From positions 503,459-567,458 of the forward strand of contig MNCI01007684.1 in the NCBI GenBank assembly GCA_015680685.1: a stretch of DNA of 64,000 nt. The letters run 5' to 3'. The notes under the pieces were generated by a model, which did not search any database, was not told the origin of the DNA, and saw nothing but the letters and a program-made list of their open reading frames with translations. The translations under genes were made by a program, and so were the position numbers. Shown piece after piece: positions 60,623 through 64,000 of this stretch (positions are counted from its first letter, which is position 1; every line of letters begins with the position of its first letter). This DNA is from Gnetum montanum (taxonomy: Eukaryota; Streptophyta; Gnetopsida; Gnetales; Gnetaceae).

Positions 60623-60812
60623 TATGAAAAGAATCATTAGATGAAAGCCATAAAAGCTTGCAAAGATTTTAAGTCGAAGTATGTAGATATTGAGCTTGTT
60701 TCAGAGGAAGAGGTTTTTAAGAAAAGCACCGGATGAGCTTATGGCAGATCCGTCGCTTCAGGAAGACCCGCACAAAAGAATGTTGCATAGGCTAAACTAT
60801 GAACTTTATCAG

Positions 60813-61971
60813 GTATTTGCTTTTTCTTATTTTCAAAAGCTTTTCATGTTAATCTTTATTGGAATCTTAGTGCTTTTCTTTTTTAAAGGGAAAATCTAGG
60901 TCAGTTAGACTCTATTTACAGGGTAGTTACTGCAAACCAAAATACGTAGTCCCCTGCAAACCAAAATAGTGTTGAGAGAAAAACATAAGAAAAATTAGAA
61001 CCGCCATAATGCTGAAACAAAAAAGGACAGTCAAACGTATGAAACACCCATCAAAAGATCGGAGTAGTCTTATGGTATTCATGGCCAGCAAATTGAAACT
61101 GATATAGTGGTAATGAAGTAGCATTTTAACTGATATAGTAGCAACCAGATTTCCCCAAGAACATGAAGCTCCAAAAAGTGGTTCATTTTACTTGTTAAAT
61201 TATTAAACACCAGAAACAACTAATGAAACATATTTTGGGAAGCAAGAATAATCCTTTGTCTGTTGAACTGAATTTAGGAGCAGAAGCTTTCCACATAGGA
61301 TGAGATTTTCTAAATGGTAGCTTGTCAACATTGTTCTTATTTTGTTAGGTTCCTGGATTTAAAAGAAAATTATACATTGACTGAAGTATCTTTATATTGC
61401 AATCACCGGGGATATTTGGTTATTGCATATCATACAAGACCATGTTGACTGTTGTGCTATAAAAAGAAATGCCCTTAAAATTGTTTACATATTATTAGTT
61501 AGTAGTTATTACCTGTAGCTGGTTGTAGAGAGACCTTGGAATAGAAGACTTTTTAGCATCCAAACCCGCTAAATTTGAATTAACTTATGCATAGTTTTCA
61601 ATTTTGAATTCTCAAGCAATGAACATTCTCTTTGTTTGATAACTGAAAAGCTAGATTTTGGATTCTTGTTATAACAAAGTGTAATAATTTTGTGAATTAT
61701 ATTTAAATAAATATAAATATTAGGCTAAGGTAATAATTACATAATGCAAAATGTTACAAGTTGTAAAAAAAGGCAAACTTTTGAGGAATTTGTCTCATAC
61801 TGCCCATTAATATTTCTTGCTTTGTATATTTATGACTTTTAAAGTATAAGCTCCAAGTTGTTTATTCTCCTTGATAGAGGAAGTATGCTTTTTGTACATT
61901 TCATTTATTTGGTTTTTACTTGGTAGAAGGAACATTATTTATATGTTTATATTAATTTTCTTTGTAAGTAG
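60813..61971 (+). other. Retained first intron of the THO5 relic
   Basis: 1,159 bp from GTATTTGC to TTTGTAAGTAG, with a T-rich 3' part. Exon phases on both sides are 0 (YELYQ / QDEFEQ). No repeat or gene was recognised inside. The ORF-like 60899 end runs through the donor. Confidence 0.7.
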
Positions 61972-62717
61972 CAAGATGAGTTTGAACAGTGGAAGAAAAG
62001 TTTGATGGATACCATTTCCAATCATAAAAAGTTCATCTCAAGCCTTCTGTCACACTTGAAAGCCCTCAAGAAGGCTTCATCTTCTGTTCAATAACACTTT
62101 GGTTTTTTTCATACAAAAATAATGAAACAACATCAACTTGTAGAGTTGATTCCAGCCCCTTATTATATTCTGTATTCTCAACTTTTAGCACAAAAAGAAG
62201 CTTTGAGGAGCATATTGACCTTGATGTTATAGGGAGCATAAAATATGCTCAAGCTTTTTCTCATTAGCAAGATAACAAAAAAGCAAGTGTGAATTTTTTT
62301 TATAAATAATTTCTTATGCTAATTATTTTAGATTTTGTTAATTGATGAGTTCTATTCTTTTGAGGTTACCTAGTTTTAGGTGGTGTTATTAGAATAGATG
62401 AAGTTAAAATTGATGATAACATTGTCAATGAAGACAAGGATACTCAAAGGAGAATAAAAAGGTTTAAAAATATGCAAAGCAAAGAACACATTGATGCATG
62501 TGGGATTTATCAAGTTCATCCTCTCTATCACATTTAACATATTTGACAATGAGTTCTTCAATGTCTCAAAACCTATCAAGTTTGTTACCTTCAAGTTTGA
62601 GTACATGTAAAATTGCATGTTGTTACTGTTGGAATTGATGGCACTACTATAGATCCTAAAGAAATTTTTTTAATAAATTTATTTCTAGATGTCTCTAGTC
62701 CTAAACTTCCCAATGAG

Positions 62718-62849
62718 GTGATATATTACATATCAATTGTTTTTCAGAATTACAGTTTAGAAAATAACATCCTGTGTGGAGATTTTTGTTTCATTTATAT
62801 GTTGCAACAAGCTTGTGTGCCCTTATCATGGCATTTACACTCATTGTAG
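62718..62849 (+). other. Retained short intron of the THO5 relic
   Basis: 132 bp from GTGATATA to TCATTGTAG between the L-P-N-E and Y-D-E-E-R parts of the protein. It happens to be open in one frame, which makes a spurious 78-codon ORF spanning exon and intron. Confidence 0.65.
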
Positions 62850-63103
62850 ATAGCTAAATATTATGTGGATGCTAATTTTGCATATGATGAAGAGAGAACA
62901 CAAAGACCATTTAAATGGGTGTAGCACTTAGCACATATTGATTTTTTACTAGAAACTCCTTTGCTTCTTGTTGATATGTCAAGACCTGCTAGGTCAAAAA
63001 ATGGATCTATCACATCAGGCTTAGCTATGTACATATAGCAACATCACATAAGAACAATGTTAGAGAGAATTAGAACTCACAAGAAGACTTAACTAGCTCT
63101 TAA

Positions 63104-63450
63104 GTGAGTCACCTTTGCTATGATCACTTATATTATCATCATTAACAAGATTGTGTAATATTTGTATTTCATCACTAGAACAAATTGTGAATATATCTAT
63201 GATTTTCTTTATTCCAAGCTATTTAATTATTCTTTATTTTAAAACTTTGTTCTCTTTTTAAAGAAATTTGATAATTTAATGATAATCTAAAAACAATGGT
63301 TAATGTAAGATTTCAAATTGTTGTTGTTTTAGCTTGATGCAATTTATGTTTTTCAAATTAGGAAAAAGATGTATCTACTATGATATTCTAGTATCTATGT
63401 AGTAGACCAGGTTGGAAGATTAGACTTGAAGTGCACATATCTTATTATTT
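63104..63450. other. Sequence after the last recognised THO5 exon
   Basis: AT-rich, starts with a donor-like GTGAGTCACC and is probably intron. I see no further THO5 exon before 63451. Confidence 0.4.
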
Positions 63451-63599
63451 TAAAACCAAGGCACACATGCTCTAATTAGTATCTCTATCCATTATATTTA
63501 TATTTTAAACCTTTCTATGTCTAAATTATGTTCATATTAATAATGAATTTTCCTTCAATCCTTTGCCTATCTCAAAGGTACTAGGATGATGAAGCTAAT
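63451..63599. repeat. Third copy of the left flank of the CTAAT/CTAGT site
   Basis: Matches 47971-48137 closely (TCTAATTAGTATCTC, TATCCATTATATTTATATTTTAAACC, ATGAATT...CTTCAAT, CTCAAAGGTACTA-GATGATGAA). It ends in CTAAT (63595-63599), immediately followed by an AB-type LTR instead of block Q/P sequence. Confidence 0.85.
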
Positions 63600-64000
63600 T
63601 GATGAAGCATCATGGTTGATGTCATCAATGTGACCTCATTGATGTGATCCCATCAACGTGATCCCATTGACATAGGGTTTGACTTGTTGATGTGTACTCG
63701 TCCATAGGGCTCCTTATTTTGCCTATAAATATGCACTCACCAGCTGCATTTATGACAATAAGTCTCATAGTTATAGTGAAGCTATAGCAATTTTTTCACT
63801 TGAAAGTTAGAATATTTTCTAAGTGCCCACAGTAGGTGTTAAAGAGTGTACAAATCTTTATTCGTGCACTATTATACCTAAGCACTGAACTATGTGCAGC
63901 AATAAAGACAAGCTTTCTGATAAAGTTTGTAGCACTTTGAAATAGATTGATTATTTCCTTTATGCATTTAATATTTTAAGCAATTTCCTTTAATGCTTTA
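63600..64000 (+). mobile_element. 5' LTR of a further AB-type element, cut by the window end
   Basis: TGATGAAGCATC... is colinear with the LTR at 13077-13480, including TTTTGCCTATAAATATGCACTCACC (TATA 63723-63732) and TTAGAATATTTTCTAAGTGCCCACAGTAGG. Its U3 adds a 14-bp direct repeat. Preceded by CTAAT, the same 5 bp that follows the 13077 LTR. Confidence 0.8.
63624..63665 (+). repeat. U3 14-bp direct repeat
   Basis: Units ATCAATGTGACCTC (63624-63637), ATTGATGTGATCCC (63638-63651) and ATCAACGTGATCCC (63652-63665), followed by ATTGACAT. Located 57 bp before the TATA region. Mostly missing in the LTR at 13077. Confidence 0.85.

Larger units (their letters stand above)
60623..63103 (+). pseudogene. 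THO5: THO complex subunit 5 (THOC5) relic, partial, introns retained
   Basis: Four exon-like segments read in order with the plant THO5/THOC5 protein, a subunit of the nuclear THO/TREX complex that couples transcription to mRNA export. 60623-60812: YEKNH, stop, MKAIKACKDFKSKYVDIELV, then a frameshift and HKRMLHRLNYELYQ, with donor CAG|GTATTT. 61972-62285: KKSLMDTISNHKKFISSL, HLKALKKAS, stop, and after a 1-base shift FEEHIDLDVIGSIKYAQAF. 62398-62717: QRRIKRFK, GIYQVHPL, a shift, FVTFKFEYM, VVTVGIDG; donor GAG|GTGATA. 62850-63103: YDEERTQRPFKWV, stop, HLAHIDF, SGLAMYI, stop, ERIRTHKKT; donor AA|GTGAGT. At least three frameshifts and several stops make it a pseudogene; introns show it is not a processed copy. 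The 5' exons and 3' end are absent. Confidence 0.85.

Noticed and set aside
60690-60899. 69-codon frame with hydrophobic C-terminus as a small membrane protein
   Set aside because: The first half is a THO5 exon. The hydrophobic end is intron read-through after the donor at 60813.
62613-62849. 78-codon frame as an independent gene
   Set aside because: It covers the end of a THO5 exon and its retained 132-bp intron, whose GT and AG ends are visible.
1-64000. CRISPR arrays, bacterial operons, rRNA genes
   Set aside because: The repeats are LTRs, microsatellites or tandem duplications without a regular spacer pattern. Introns, plant-type retroelements and base composition exclude a prokaryotic origin.

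Overview
This is nuclear DNA of a seed plant. It consists almost entirely of old, nested and mutated LTR retrotransposons, with the remains of one recognisable host gene. The retroelements are Athila/Tat-like Ty3/gypsy: PBS matching plant tRNA-Asp, a C-x2-C-x3-H-x3-C gag knuckle, an F-x-D-D reverse transcriptase, DD35E integrase, and a third open frame after pol. Their age, the low gene density and the retained full-length relics suggest a large genome such as a gymnosperm's, but the sequence does not prove this. I see no intact protein-coding gene, rRNA, tRNA or CRISPR array.

Layout. 1-13933: composite element AB (+). It enters the window in gag, holds two pol regions in tandem, then a third ORF (ORF3) split by a minus-strand solo LTR, and ends in a 3' LTR. 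13934-19790: low-copy block P. 19791-24795: element X1 (-), missing its 5' part. 24796-25762: tail and 3' LTR of element E (+). 25763-26504: AT-rich spacer. 26505-47140: element C (+), whose 3' LTR is split by the complete element D (36512-46810, TSD TATAT). 47141-50807: spacer and block Q, a paralogue of P. 50808-60193: complete minus-strand element X2 (TSD GTAAC), which lacks pol but keeps ORF3 and carries an 860-bp tandem array. 60199-63594: a broken, intron-containing copy of the THO complex subunit 5 gene and its flanks. 63600-64000: start of another AB-type LTR.

The family architecture is LTR - tRNA-Asp PBS - gag - PR - RT - RNase H - INT - spacer of about 1.3 kb - ORF3 - PPT - LTR. Different members have lost different parts. 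C and D keep gag-pol but only a stub of ORF3. X keeps ORF3 but has no pol. AB keeps both. The ORF3 start codon directly follows a TAG in AB, D and X2, which looks like a splice acceptor. In the LTRs a core with CCTATAAATA is shared, while the short repeats and palindromes upstream of it differ by family.

P with X1 and Q with X2 are copies of one duplicated segment, since X sits at the same GTAAC site in both. Element AB fills a CTAAT site next to P. The matching site next to Q is empty (48133-48137). A third copy of that site's left flank, at 63451-63599, is again followed by an AB-type LTR. The window therefore probably covers parts of a tandem array of at least three duplicated units, later expanded by nested insertions.
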